The notes under the pieces: generated by a model | What the model was told of the DNA's origin: nothing | Database searches by the model: none | Seen by the model: only the letters and a program-made list of their open reading frames with translations | In this document: piece by piece, positions 43,605-52,170 of the stretch | Layout: every line of letters starts with the position of its first letter | How positions within the stretch are numbered: position 1 is the stretch's first letter | Program-made: the position numbers and the translations under genes | Origin: Natrinema amylolyticus_A | Lineage (GTDB): Archaea; Halobacteriota; Halobacteria; Halobacteriales; Natrialbaceae | Assembly (NCBI RefSeq): GCF_042678045.1 | Contig: NZ_JBHUDI010000007.1 | Span: forward strand, 1 to 64,000 | Reading direction: 5' to 3' | Length of the DNA stretch: 64,000 nt

Positions 43605-44603
43605 ATGTTCATTGGAATCGACGTACACAAGCGGTACTCACAAATCGCAGTATTGGACGAAAACGGTGAGATCGTCGAAGAGGTTCGCGTCGAAAACGCG
43701 AACCTCGACGACTTTGCCCAGCAGTACGCTGGGTCCAAAGCCGCGCTTGAAGCGACCAGCAATTACTACCACATCCATGACACTCTTTCAGAGTATCTGG
43801 ATGTGACTGTCGCCAATCCAGGCGAATTGAAGTTGATCTCTGACTCGGACAAGAAAACTGACCGCGTCGACGCGAAACAACTCGCTCGGATGGTTCGGTT
43901 AGGATCGATTCCTGAAAGCTACGTTCCAACCGATGAGGTTCGGCAAGCCCGCGCACTTGTGCGCGGGCGCCAGAAGCTCGTTGAGAACCGGACCGAGTAC
44001 GCGAACAAGATCCATGGCTTGTTGAGTGACCACGGGATCACTCAGGAGGTGAAACCGCTGAGTGTGAAGGGACGAGAGTTCCTGGCGGAACTCTCGCTCC
44101 CGGCACCGTGGGACGCGTTGCTGGAGTCGTATCTGGAGCTCATTCAGACACTCACTGAGCAAATTGAGTCGTTGGAAGCGGAGATCGAGGAGCGGGCTGG
44201 GTCTCTGAAGGAGACCCAGTTCCTGATGACGATTCCCGGCGTGAGTTACTTTACAGCGTTGACGATTTACGCGGAGTTGGGAGAGATAGATCGGTTTGAC
44301 CGGGCCAAGGAGGTCGTAAGTTACGTCGGACTAAACTCGATAATCCGCGAGTCTGGCGACTCGCGGTTTGAGGGGAGCATCTCGAAGCGAGGATCAGGAC
44401 GCGTCCGGTGGCTGCTCGTTCAAGCGTCGTACTCAGCGGTACATACGTGCGAAGACGCGTACCTCAGCCGGTTCTACAACCGGTTAGCTCGAAAGAAAAA
44501 CTCGAAAACAGCGATTGTGGCAACCGCCCGAAAGCTGCTGGTTTCAATGTATCATATGCTGGACCGTGAGGAGGTGTACGATCCACCAGGGGTGAGTGCC
44601 TGA
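43605..44603 (+). CDS. IS110-family transposase/recombinase
   Basis: The 332-residue protein has the RuvC-like N-terminal domain (MFIGIDVHKRYSQIAVLDEN with the first Asp, ALEATSNYYH with Glu, DRVDAKQLARM with Asp residues) and the C-terminal Transposase_20 domain (TIPGVSYFTALTIYAELGEI, containing the catalytic Ser region). Length and motif order are complete. It is followed by a 9-bp GC hairpin overlapping its stop codon. Confidence 0.9.
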   Translation: MFIGIDVHKRYSQIAVLDENGEIVEEVRVENANLDDFAQQYAGSKAALEATSNYYHIHDTLSEYLDVTVANPGELKLISDSDKKTDRVDAKQLARMVRLGSIPESYVPTDEVRQARALVRGRQKLVENRTEYANKIHGLLSDHGITQEVKPLSVKGREFLAELSLPAPWDALLESYLELIQTLTEQIESLEAEIEERAGSLKETQFLMTIPGVSYFTALTIYAELGEIDRFDRAKEVVSYVGLNSIIRESGDSRFEGSISKRGSGRVRWLLVQASYSAVHTCEDAYLSRFYNRLARKKNSKTAIVATARKLLVSMYHMLDREEVYDPPGVSA

Positions 44604-44623
44604 GCGCCGCCGGGGCGGCGCTC
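44602..44623 (+). terminator. GC hairpin overlapping the IS110 stop codon
   Basis: GAGCGCCGC and GCGGCGCTC form a perfect 9-bp stem with a CGGG loop, starting inside the TGA stop codon. It may end transcription of the recombinase or protect the element from outside reading. The 300 bp to the next gene show nothing else. Confidence 0.5.
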
Positions 44624-44925
44624 ATTGGCCGGCTGGTGGCAGCGTGAGCGACCGCTCTCGCTAACAAGAAGTCCCCCGCCTGATGGCTGTTTCAGTAGCT
44701 ATCGGTTCGCCGGTTGTCGATTCTACGCTCAAAAACTACAGCAAGTCCTTGTCGCCCGAAGAATTATCTTAGCAAACGTGGTTTGTTTAAACAGCAGAAT
44801 TTCCATAGGTGAATACAGAGCGCGTATCTTGCATGACCTCAGCACCAATCAACCTCTGAGAGACACAGACCACCAACTTGGAACACCTATGTACGCCTAA
44901 GTATGTGGCAATTCTATGTTAGATA

Positions 44926-45945
44926 ATGAGCAGGGCCCAACAACTCCACGAACTCCTCGTGGAAGGCAGCGAACTCAACATCGTCTGTCACAATAACCCC
45001 GATCCGGATTGCCTTGCGAGCGCGCTCGCGTTGGGTCGAATTGCGGCTAACGCTGGCATCGACGAGCAGCATATCCTCTACAGCGGTGACATCTCCCATC
45101 AGCAGAATCGAGCGTTTGTCAATCTGCTTGATATCGACCTCAAACCGTTCGATCCCACGGCTCTTCAGGATAGGGCTGCGGATGCATTGCTTGCGTTCGT
45201 CGATCATTCGGTTCCAGGCGCGAACAATAACGTTCCCGAGGGGACATCCGTGGATATCGTGATCGACCACCATCCGGCCGAGGACATTGGCGCCCAGTTT
45301 GTCGATCATCGTGAAGAGGTTGGGGCAGCTGCGACGATTCTCACGGAGTACGTTCGCACCCTCGATATCGACCCCGACGCCGTGCTTGCGACGGCGCTCC
45401 TGTTTGCCATCCGTCGTGATACCCTCAACTTCCTTCGCGGAGCGACACGCGAGGAATATGATGCGGCGGGATATCTTCATGACCACGCGGATCACGATCT
45501 GCTCCGACAGCTGTCGACACCGTCGGTTACTGGGGCCACACTCGACGCGATCTCGACTGCGATCGACAACCGCACGACAAAAGCGGCGGTGCTCATCTCT
45601 CACGTCGGACGGACGACCGAACGGGATGCGGTCCCGCAAGCAGCCGATTATCTTGCCACGCTGGAAGGCGTCGAAACGACCATTGTCTTCGGGATCGTCC
45701 ACGACACCGTTCACCTCAGTGCACGGTCGCCGGATCCACGAATTCACGTAGGTGACGTGCTCAGGGAGACGTTCAAAGATGTCGGGAGTGCCGGTGGCCA
45801 CCACGATGTCGCAGGTGGTGAAATCCCACTCGGTCTCTTTGCTGATTACACGACTGACGACGAACAGTTACTGGACATCGTCGAACAGGTGATTACCGCT
45901 CGCCTCCTCGCGGGGCTCGATCTTGCCGACGATTCAGAGGAATGA
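44926..45945 (+). CDS. DHH/DHHA1-family phosphoesterase
   Basis: The 339-residue protein has the DHH signatures (CHNNPDPDCLASALAL; IVIDHHPAED; FVDHREEVGA) and the C-terminal DHHA1 motif (GSAGGHHDVAGGEIPLG). Family members hydrolyse nanoRNA, pAp or cyclic dinucleotides with Mn2+. Placed at the end of a Trk/APC/RCK_C block, it may degrade a nucleotide such as c-di-AMP that controls potassium transport; this is inference. A strong hairpin follows at 46048. Confidence 0.85.
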   Translation: MSRAQQLHELLVEGSELNIVCHNNPDPDCLASALALGRIAANAGIDEQHILYSGDISHQQNRAFVNLLDIDLKPFDPTALQDRAADALLAFVDHSVPGANNNVPEGTSVDIVIDHHPAEDIGAQFVDHREEVGAAATILTEYVRTLDIDPDAVLATALLFAIRRDTLNFLRGATREEYDAAGYLHDHADHDLLRQLSTPSVTGATLDAISTAIDNRTTKAAVLISHVGRTTERDAVPQAADYLATLEGVETTIVFGIVHDTVHLSARSPDPRIHVGDVLRETFKDVGSAGGHHDVAGGEIPLGLFADYTTDDEQLLDIVEQVITARLLAGLDLADDSEE

Positions 45946-46047
45946 ACGGAACGACTCCTACTGAACTGAGTGAGACATCCATCCCGAACAGAGATTCCTC
46001 TTTCAGTAACAGTTTACTGAATGTAGCCACTGAGGGCACAGGAGAAA

Positions 46048-46071
46048 GGGGTGTTCCGCCGGGAACACCCC
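46048..46071 (+). terminator. Perfect 10-bp hairpin after the DHH gene
   Basis: GGGGTGTTCC and GGAACACCCC pair around GCCG, about 100 bp beyond the DHH stop and before the convergent transposase gene. It may terminate transcription from either side. Confidence 0.55.
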
Positions 46072-46157
46072 GAGTGATCACGACGACTGATTTGCTGAAT
46101 CGCTCACCAACTCGATGAATCCAACTTCCGAGCCGAGAAAATTCCCTTCTCCTCCGG

Positions 46158-47927
46158 CTATCCCGCTGAGTGCTCCCGCTTCGCCTCCGATTCCAAGAAT
46201 CGTGAGGCTCGCTTGAGATTCGTCCCGATAGCTTTCGCTATCGACGCGTTCTTCACCTTAACCGCCCCTGTGAACCGTGCTTTCTCCCCATCCTGGTAAT
46301 ACACCTCATTGACCAACGACTCAGCCCCAGCGCGTAAGTTCAGAAACTCCTTCTCTGCCGGATCATCTAACCGCTTGCGTCGGTGCGCAAGTGCTAATTT
46401 CCGCTCGTAGAAGCCGTAACTGTAGAACTGCTGTTTCTCCTGGACGAAGCAATTCTCCCTGTGTGGACAGTCTTCACAGAACTCTTTCCCCATTCGCCCT
46501 GAGATACGACCACTCTCGGGCATGTACCGCTGCTCGAATGGTTCGTGTCCGGCAGGACACGCAACCATTCGGTGGTCGTCCCACTCTGCATCCGCTAGCG
46601 ACAACTTCTCTGCAGGAGGCCGCTGCCCGGTTAGTCCCGTGAAGTGCTGCGTGATCCCATGATCATCGCAACACGCCTCTACTTCTTTGTGCGTGTAGCC
46701 ACCGTCAACGAGGAGATCGGTTAACCCGGTCTCCTCCGGCAATTCTGGCACGTCTTCGGCTAACAGATCACCATCGTCTGTGTTGTTCGTGTCAACGCGA
46801 ATCGTCGTGATCAGTCGAAACGGGTTCTCTCCGTCACAGGTCTCGGCAACGTTCGTTTTGTAGCCGCAAAAAGACTCACCGCCCTTCCGGCGGTGAGTCG
46901 CATCCACGTCGTGGGGATTTTGCATCGACCCGCTACTGATCTCGTCGGGCTCTTTCAGCCCGACGCGATCTTGCTCGTGGTCGTCCTCATCGGACTGGGC
47001 TGGCTCATCACTGGCCTGCTCGTGGCCTGTCTCTCCCTCGCTGGATGTGAAGGTTCTGAGTGGTTCCCATCCCGGTGACTCGCCGTCACCGGGATGGTCG
47101 TCATCGTCGTCTTCATCGTGATCACGGTCATCGTCTTCGAGTTCAGGAATGCGGTAGCACTGTTCGTCGAGGATTTGCTGGAGATGAGCAAAACTCTCCA
47201 GTTCAGCGTAGTTTTGCTCCCCTTCGAACCTGTCGATCAACCAGGCAGCATGCTCGATGAGTGTTTCCATGGTCGAGTCGACCTCACCAGGCTCCAGTTC
47301 ATAGGACAGCTCCAGGTTCTCCGTGTCGGCGAATTCGTCTAGTCCGGCAGGGAGTTCCTGGACGATCTCGTCGGGGAGATCGTCCAGGAAGTTGTGAACG
47401 ACTTTGGCGATGAGATCGATTCGGGAGAGTTGCTTGATGTTAGCCTCGATAAACGTCGAATCCATTCGCTGGGTACTGGCATCAATCTCGAACTCATCTT
47501 GGAGGTAGCTTCGGTGATCCTGGAAAACCTCGTGCAACAGGTCTTGACCAGTCTCTTCTTCGTGTTCCAGTAAGCGTCGGCGGAAATTAGTGAACGTTTT
47601 CGCACAGATGTTGTCACCGAGCGTTTCCTTCCCTAGCGCGTTCCTGACGCGAAAATCGAACAGATAGGCGTGTTCGAGCTGCTCATCAGACAGCCCAAGC
47701 AGGTGCTTGATGATTTCCAGGGAAACCAACTCGTTGACCGGTTTGTTCGGCCGGCTATACCCGTCATGGTACAGCCGGCCGAACTTCTTCTCATCAATCT
47801 GGGTGAAGACGTGTTCGTAGAAATGAGTAGACCAGTGATTCTGTAACTTCGTCTTTAGTCCGGGTTGTAGGTCTTTTACAGGCGAAAACAGTGCTTCCTG
47901 CTGATACTCATTATTCTCTTTGAACAC
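46158..47927 (-). CDS. IS1182-type (IS5-like) DDE transposase
   Basis: The 589-residue protein starts with a DUF772-like domain (YHDGYSRPNKPVNELVSLEI, FDFRVRNALG), has a first Asp in STQRMDSTFIEANI, a second in TDLLVDGGYTHKE, and a C-terminal DDE half with CPAGHEPF and CEDCPHREN, plus an Asp-rich insertion (DHDEDDDDDHPGDGE). That is the IS1182 layout. Terminal repeats were not found, so element limits are open. Confidence 0.82.
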   Translation of the reverse strand: MFKENNEYQQEALFSPVKDLQPGLKTKLQNHWSTHFYEHVFTQIDEKKFGRLYHDGYSRPNKPVNELVSLEIIKHLLGLSDEQLEHAYLFDFRVRNALGKETLGDNICAKTFTNFRRRLLEHEEETGQDLLHEVFQDHRSYLQDEFEIDASTQRMDSTFIEANIKQLSRIDLIAKVVHNFLDDLPDEIVQELPAGLDEFADTENLELSYELEPGEVDSTMETLIEHAAWLIDRFEGEQNYAELESFAHLQQILDEQCYRIPELEDDDRDHDEDDDDDHPGDGESPGWEPLRTFTSSEGETGHEQASDEPAQSDEDDHEQDRVGLKEPDEISSGSMQNPHDVDATHRRKGGESFCGYKTNVAETCDGENPFRLITTIRVDTNNTDDGDLLAEDVPELPEETGLTDLLVDGGYTHKEVEACCDDHGITQHFTGLTGQRPPAEKLSLADAEWDDHRMVACPAGHEPFEQRYMPESGRISGRMGKEFCEDCPHRENCFVQEKQQFYSYGFYERKLALAHRRKRLDDPAEKEFLNLRAGAESLVNEVYYQDGEKARFTGAVKVKNASIAKAIGTNLKRASRFLESEAKREHSAG

Positions 47928-48406
47928 GTCTTACCCCAATACTATGACTATTCTAGCTGAAGTGACGTATAGCTTTTCAATATGATTTTAATAAGTTTTT
48001 CACTGCCTACGCGTAGCCCATAAGCCGTCTGACCGGACCCCTTTCTACTTCGCCCTCAGCCACTCTATTCAGCAGGCGGCTTTTGGCATAGTTCGGACAG
48101 ATCGATAGCCACTTCGGTAACTGCTTGCCCTGTACTTGTCGATTCAGGAGACCTCAATATGGACAGTATGAACAGTTCGATGAGTCACTCTGCGGAGAGA
48201 ACGTCTCGAGCAGAGCGAGCCCAACACCATGGGCGAACCCGTAGACGTATCCAACCTGGTGCGGAGAGTCGACGTAGCCGTAATTAGACGCCAGTGCACC
48301 CCATCCGCAGGAGTTGTTTGTGCGCCGGTGATGGGCGCCGGCGCACTCGCGCCTGAGAGGAGAAATCGATGTCAACCTGAAGTCAATTCCGATTCGTCCA
48401 CCGAAA
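47928..48406. other. Intergenic region with hairpin motif, no confident gene
   Basis: This AT-rich stretch separates the transposase from the next gene. A minus-strand frame around 48154-48300 (CGWGALASNYGYVDSPHQVG, then FAHGVGLALL) reads like a fragment of a membrane or peptide gene but has no proper start. CTGTACTTGTCGATTCAGGA at 48130 matches 18 of 20 bases at 53532-53551. The conserved GC hairpin lies at 48321. Confidence 0.4.
48321..48345 (+). other. Conserved hairpin motif upstream of a start, copy 2
   Basis: TGCGCCGG and CCGGCGCA form a perfect 8-bp stem with a 9-base loop. The block matches 25621-25647 at 24 of 27 positions. The gene start at 48407 follows after 61 bases. Confidence 0.5.
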
Positions 48407-48941
48407 TGAGTCTGCAGCAGAACAGGATTCAACCAATCACATCGCACAGGTCTACCGGCATTCCGACGGTTATCCCGAGAGCGTCCTCCAAGACCTCGCT
48501 CAGCTCAAGCAGTTGCTCGAGAAGACACGAACAGAACGTGGTCCCAGCTACGCCGCCGCGCAGTTCATTTTCCTCGAGACGCTCTCGAGTATGGGCCTCT
48601 ACATAGACGAAGGACGTGAGCGAAGTATTCGCGCAGACCAGCCGGATGACTTGCTTGACCCGTCGAACATGGAGCATCTCGAGCAACCGTTGTTCCTGCT
48701 CGGCCACGGCGTTGAGAATCCTGCTAATGGCATTCACGGTGATGAAGAGTATCTCTACATCGTCGAATTGCCGTCGCAAACCCCATTCGATGAACCGACT
48801 GAGTGGACCGTCAAGGTGAGCGACCACGCCGGCTTTCCGCGATGGGACGGGCCGACAGACGAGGCGTTCGAGCAAGCTTCATGGCAGTTTCATGGATCGC
48901 TGGAAACGGCTCTCGAGAAACTGGGCGTCGAACTCGCGTAA
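48407..48941 (+). pseudogene. Conserved haloarchaeal protein with a 5' frameshift
   Basis: The body (AQVYRHSDGYPESVLQDLAQ ... GPSYAAAQFIFLETLSSMGL ... VEYLYIVELPSQ-like strands) lies in a frame open from 48381 without an ATG. The only nearby ATG (48407, MSLQQ) is one frame off; one extra base near 48423 would join MSLQQ to EQDSTNHIAQVYRH. A TTG start at 48513 would delete the conserved HSDGYP part. So the gene probably carries a one-base loss. Function unknown. Confidence 0.55.
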
Positions 48942-48966
48942 CCAGAACTGAAGTCCTGAAAATAAA

Positions 48967-49380
48967 CTAGACTGGCTCGTCGCGGAACCTCACAACGTCA
49001 TCTTCTACGTCATCGAAATCATCGTCTGCCCCGACGAGAAGTGTTCCATCGACAGCGTCGGCCGTCGCAAGCGCATATGCATCGCCGAGTGCCATCGTAT
49101 ACGCTTCCTTGAGCGCGGCTGCACCGTCCCAACACTCTCGAGGGTCAAAGACTGAGACACCCAATTCTTCGAGTCGCTCGAGACTTGCCCGGACATCAGC
49201 AGGGTGGAATCCGGCTCGAGAACCAACGTACAGGACCTCTGTTTTCGTTACTGGACTGATGTAGCCCTCGATCTCGCTAGAAGCAACACGATCGATCCAC
49301 TCTTCGACAGTATCACTCCCTGGCTCGTCGTCCAGATAGGCAACGAGCGGTTCTGTATCAAAAACGATCGTGTCCGTCAT
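48967..49380 (-). CDS. vapC: PIN-domain toxin (VapC type)
   Basis: The 137-residue PIN protein has acidic residues in IVFDTEPLVAYLDDEPGSD, TKTEVLYV and LGDAYALATADAVDGTLLVG. It would cleave RNA. Its start overlaps the stop of the upstream AbrB-type antitoxin gene by 4 bases, forming a standard VapBC operon. Unlike the pair at 23524, this one is intact. Confidence 0.88.
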   Translation of the reverse strand: MTDTIVFDTEPLVAYLDDEPGSDTVEEWIDRVASSEIEGYISPVTKTEVLYVGSRAGFHPADVRASLERLEELGVSVFDPRECWDGAAALKEAYTMALGDAYALATADAVDGTLLVGADDDFDDVEDDVVRFRDEPV

Positions 49381-49688
49381 TCGTCCTCCGGATCGCTGGA
49401 AAAGCGCTCTACGACGTCATCGGCTCGCTGTTTGTCGCGTTCGCGTTCCTCACGCAGGACCGCTGTTGCAGGACGGTCCTCATCGCCCTCCCTCTCGAGA
49501 CCGCGGAACTCTCGCATTGAGCCGACTGGCCGGACAACGATTTCTCCATCCTCGTTCTCGAGGAATTTGACTCGTCCTGGCGCAGGAATGCCGTGTTTCT
49601 CCCGAAGCTGCTTGGGGATCGTCGCCTGCCCTTTTTCGGTGACAGAGACGACACGCTCCTCACCATTAGACGGAGTATTACTTGGCAC
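49377..49688 (-). CDS. vapB: AbrB-type antitoxin (VapB)
   Basis: The protein, about 103 residues, has a swapped-hairpin AbrB domain (ERVVSVTEKGQATIPKQLRE, PGRVKFLENEDGEIVVRPVG) and an acidic C-terminal tail (RDKQRADDVVERFSSDPEDE) that would mask the PIN toxin. GTG at 49688 is the likely start; GTG at 49703 is possible. It overlaps the toxin gene by 4 bases and probably autoregulates the operon. Confidence 0.88.
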   Translation of the reverse strand: MPSNTPSNGEERVVSVTEKGQATIPKQLREKHGIPAPGRVKFLENEDGEIVVRPVGSMREFRGLEREGDEDRPATAVLREERERDKQRADDVVERFSSDPEDE

Positions 49689-49800
49689 AGATAATACTTC
49701 CACACCGAATTACTTGGCTCTGTTCCTGGCTCGTCGACTGCAATGGAAAATCACCACGAAAAGCGCAGTTCAGGTACTAGACTGCTATCGCTACTGTTTG

Positions 49801-49829
49801 ATTATTTGAGCTAGGGAAAATTATTTGAG
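49801..49829 (+). promoter_or_regulatory. Direct repeat upstream of HTH module copy 3
   Basis: ATTATTTGAG occurs at 49801-49810 and again at 49820-49829, 19 bases apart, 25 bp before the ATG at 49854. The spacing and location suit an operator for the module's own HTH protein, or the AT-rich core promoter. Confidence 0.5.
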
Positions 49830-49853
49830 TCGTATAGTACAAGTGGTAGTACG

Positions 49854-50393
49854 ATGGCTGAATCAAATCCAAGGTCATGGAGGGAAGACATGAGTGGCCG
49901 TGAGCGTATCCGGTACGTCGTAGAACTATTGGAGGAGCCTACGCCAGTGCAGGAAATTGCAGACCGGGCGAACGTTTCACGCGCAACAGCCGACGATGAA
50001 CTCCAGCGACTGCAGAGCGATGACTGGGTTACAGAGACGACCGTCAATGGAACAAAAGCGTATGATCTGAATCCCGTTCGGATGCTCTTCGATGAGGTCA
50101 CCAATCTGATCGAGAAGCATTCACGCGACGAACTGGAGAGCCAACTCACAGATTTGAAACAAGAGCAGGAAGAGTTGGCAGACGAGTATGCCGTCCAGTC
50201 ACTCAACGAGTTTCGGGAGCAATTCGCTGCAGACGAACTCTCGGCCGACGAGCTTCGTGAACGCCGCAACGTGATCGCGACGTGGGAGTCGATCAACATG
50301 GAACTCGGGCTCGTGAAGCATGCATTGCAGTTATATGGTGATGTGGTTGAACTCTCCTCACCCAAAACAGACTCACACTCGGCACTCGTCTAA
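49854..50393 (+). CDS. DUF7342-type winged-helix protein, module copy 3
   Basis: The 179-residue protein has a winged helix (EIADRANVSRATADDELQRL, SDDWVTETTVNGTKAYDLNP) and a C-terminal helical coiled-coil half (LESQLTDLKQEQEELADEYA, ELSADELRERRNVIATWESI). It is most like the product of 5129 (both end in ELSADxxRERxxVIxxWE). Its stop overlaps the next start by one base (TAATG). Likely the DNA-binding or antitoxin-like half of a two-gene module. Confidence 0.72.
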   Translation: MAESNPRSWREDMSGRERIRYVVELLEEPTPVQEIADRANVSRATADDELQRLQSDDWVTETTVNGTKAYDLNPVRMLFDEVTNLIEKHSRDELESQLTDLKQEQEELADEYAVQSLNEFREQFAADELSADELRERRNVIATWESINMELGLVKHALQLYGDVVELSSPKTDSHSALV

Positions 50394-50902
50394 TGGTTGT
50401 CTTTCTCGCTAACCGAAAGAACTTGCAGAGTAAGCGACTTCACGACCGTATCCAGAATCGACTCAGCCGCGAGTTCGACAATGTTCGTCGACGACGTTCC
50501 GAACCGCGTGAAGCTGGCCCGTATCGGGTCGTCGGCGAAGTAAACCCACGACAGTACCTTGGCGACAGCAACTATCCAGCAACAGTAGCTCGCATCGAGA
50601 TCGGCTTTCAACTGCATACCGGAGACCCATACGAGTACTACTGGTTCAACTGGATCGAACCAGAACAAAACCTACTCGTCGGCTGGCATCAGGACGATAC
50701 GCATGACGACCTTGGGCCAGTTCATTTGCAAGTCAACGATGGCTCAATGGCTGTCACTCATCAACCGGCGCAGTTTGTTGACTCACATCCGCTTGATGTC
50801 GTCGCACACAGGCTTGCAGCTCTTCCAGATGCAGTCTCAGCTGTTGAGTGGGAGAACGGACACCCTGCTGGACTCGACTCATCTGTCTCTGTCACCAAGT
50901 GA
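50393..50902 (+). CDS. Partner protein of the HTH module, copy 3
   Basis: The 169-residue protein starts MVVFLANRKNLQSKRLHDRI, has a beta-rich core (VARIEIGFQLHTGDPYEYYW) and the motif LVGWHQDDTHDDLGPVHLQV, matching GWHKDDDHEELGTTHFQ in the product of 5689. Conserved His/Asp residues suggest a shared active or metal site. It is coupled to the HTH gene by overlapping stop and start. Function unknown. Confidence 0.6.
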   Translation: MVVFLANRKNLQSKRLHDRIQNRLSREFDNVRRRRSEPREAGPYRVVGEVNPRQYLGDSNYPATVARIEIGFQLHTGDPYEYYWFNWIEPEQNLLVGWHQDDTHDDLGPVHLQVNDGSMAVTHQPAQFVDSHPLDVVAHRLAALPDAVSAVEWENGHPAGLDSSVSVTK

Positions 50903-51071
50903 CCCGTCACGGGGTTGGCCCCAACACATCCGACCTGTTCCGCCTGTAGAGATCCACACAACTGCTTAACTAACAGCTCTTCAGCTGCTCGAGTCCGGCG
51001 TCTTTTGTGAGACCCCCAAAGGGGCGGAGGTCTTCTCGAGTTCAGTTCGATTCGACTCGACTCGAGAAGCA

Positions 51072-51230
51072 GTGATCAAACATGGCTACGAGCAGCAGCT
51101 CCCGGGAAACGTTCGACGATTCGGACACTCGGAAGATCCAGGTAATCGAATTTCATTCGCGGAGCTTGTCCAGCAGGTCGTCGATGAAGGACTCAAGTTC
51201 GTGTTCAAAGAATATGAGGAGGTGCTCTAG
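51072..51230 (+). CDS. Possible small protein or 3' gene fragment
   Basis: From GTG 51072 the frame encodes about 52 residues (IKHGYEQQLPGNVRRFGHSE, then FAELVQQVVDEGLKFVFKEY). The frame stays open upstream to 50967 without a start codon, so it could be the end of a longer lost gene. The helical charged pattern is protein-like; no family is recognised. Confidence 0.4.
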   Translation: MIKHGYEQQLPGNVRRFGHSEDPGNRISFAELVQQVVDEGLKFVFKEYEEVL

Positions 51231-51375
51231 CAGAACGCAGTCATCGCTTCTGTACAATTCCGGTAATGGTGCAGCGAGATATCGAACTGACTCGAGCTGA
51301 GTGTAATGGCTCGAGATCAATAGAGTGTGCTGATCTATCCGGAATACAGATCCGCTCTTCGGAGAGACATTAACG

Positions 51376-51648
51376 TTAACACTGCCCCTCTGGCGATGTG
51401 ACCCGAAGTTCGTCTTCGACTTCGTAGAAGTAGCCACGTTCGAGGAGTCGCGTAAGTGCGTGCTCGACGTCCCGTTGCTCGAGTGCCAACTCTGCATCGG
51501 CGGCCAGCATGTCGGTGGCATCGTCGTAGTCGCTCAGCGGAACACTGTCTTCTCCATGGTCTGGCCGACATGCCTGCGTACACAGCCGGTCGTAGCACTC
51601 GAGAACCCACTCCGGAAGTGGTGGCCGTGGATCTGTGACGCGAGCCAT
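51376..51648 (-). CDS. Small winged-helix-like hypothetical protein
   Basis: The 90-residue product has PLSDYDDATDMLAADAELAL, DVEHALTRLLERGYFYEVED, ending LRVTSPEGQ, which fits a helix-turn-helix with a C-terminal wing. Proline and acid content are typical of haloarchaeal accessory regulators. Function unknown. Confidence 0.5.
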   Translation of the reverse strand: MARVTDPRPPLPEWVLECYDRLCTQACRPDHGEDSVPLSDYDDATDMLAADAELALEQRDVEHALTRLLERGYFYEVEDELRVTSPEGQC

Positions 51649-52170
51649 TGTAGTTCTGTCTCATTGTTTCGACAGTCATCCGCTTAACAGTACCCGTTGA
51701 ATACGGGTTTTGCTCGCAATCGAGTGAGATTTTATGGTGCGGCAACTGCCGTGTCGCCGGCCCCAAGGTCGAACGGGAGGTTGGTGACGAGTTCGTCGAC
51801 AGCTTCCATCGAGTTTGACATCACGCACAAAGGTGGTCGATCACAAAGCCATACAGGACAGTTCCAAGCACCTCAACAGAACAGTGGGTGATCACAGAGT
51901 CAATGGAGACGGTTCTGACCAACTGAGAATCGAAGCGAGGTTGATAGTAACTCTCCCAAACATCTCATTTGTCGCGTTACCCCGCGCGACAGGCCAGTCA
52001 AATCATCCACGAAAGTGTGTCATAGAAGTCTTCTCACAGTGTTGATTACAGCTACTTCTACGGTGAATTGGCAGATAAGTAGGTCTGCGGATTGATCGGA
52101 GGTTCGTCCCTCCCGGGCGTGAGAGTGACCGTGCCAGAGAGTTCTTGTGTCGCCCATCTTTATCAGAAGT
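51649..52170. other. Intergenic region carrying repeat R1
   Basis: About 520 bp hold repeat R1 (52020-52095) and one short minus-strand frame (51732-51821, MSNSMEAVDELVTNLPFDLG) that resembles the tail of a small helical protein but is too short to call. The rest shows no recognisable feature. Confidence 0.4.
52020..52095 (+). repeat. Dispersed repeat R1, copy b
   Basis: These 76 bp match 2778-2852 at about 80 percent, including TCATAGAAGTCTTC at the start and GTGAATTGGCAGATAAGTAG near the end. It stands 76 bp upstream of a lipoprotein gene, so both full-length copies precede a small gene at similar distance. Confidence 0.6.

Noticed and set aside
46893..47342. Plus-strand frames opposite the IS1182-type transposase
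   Set aside because: They mirror the acidic insertion of the transposase, which gives Val/Ile-rich antisense products.
48154..48447. Minus-strand frame ending in a Gly/Cys-rich peptide, possible secreted peptide
   Set aside because: Its start overlaps the conserved hairpin and the 5' end of the opposite gene; without a signal or homologue in mind it stays only a possible fragment.
51082..51300. 72-codon Ser-rich frame
   Set aside because: Another frame (51072-51230) gives a more protein-like product; the Ser-rich one is its shadow.
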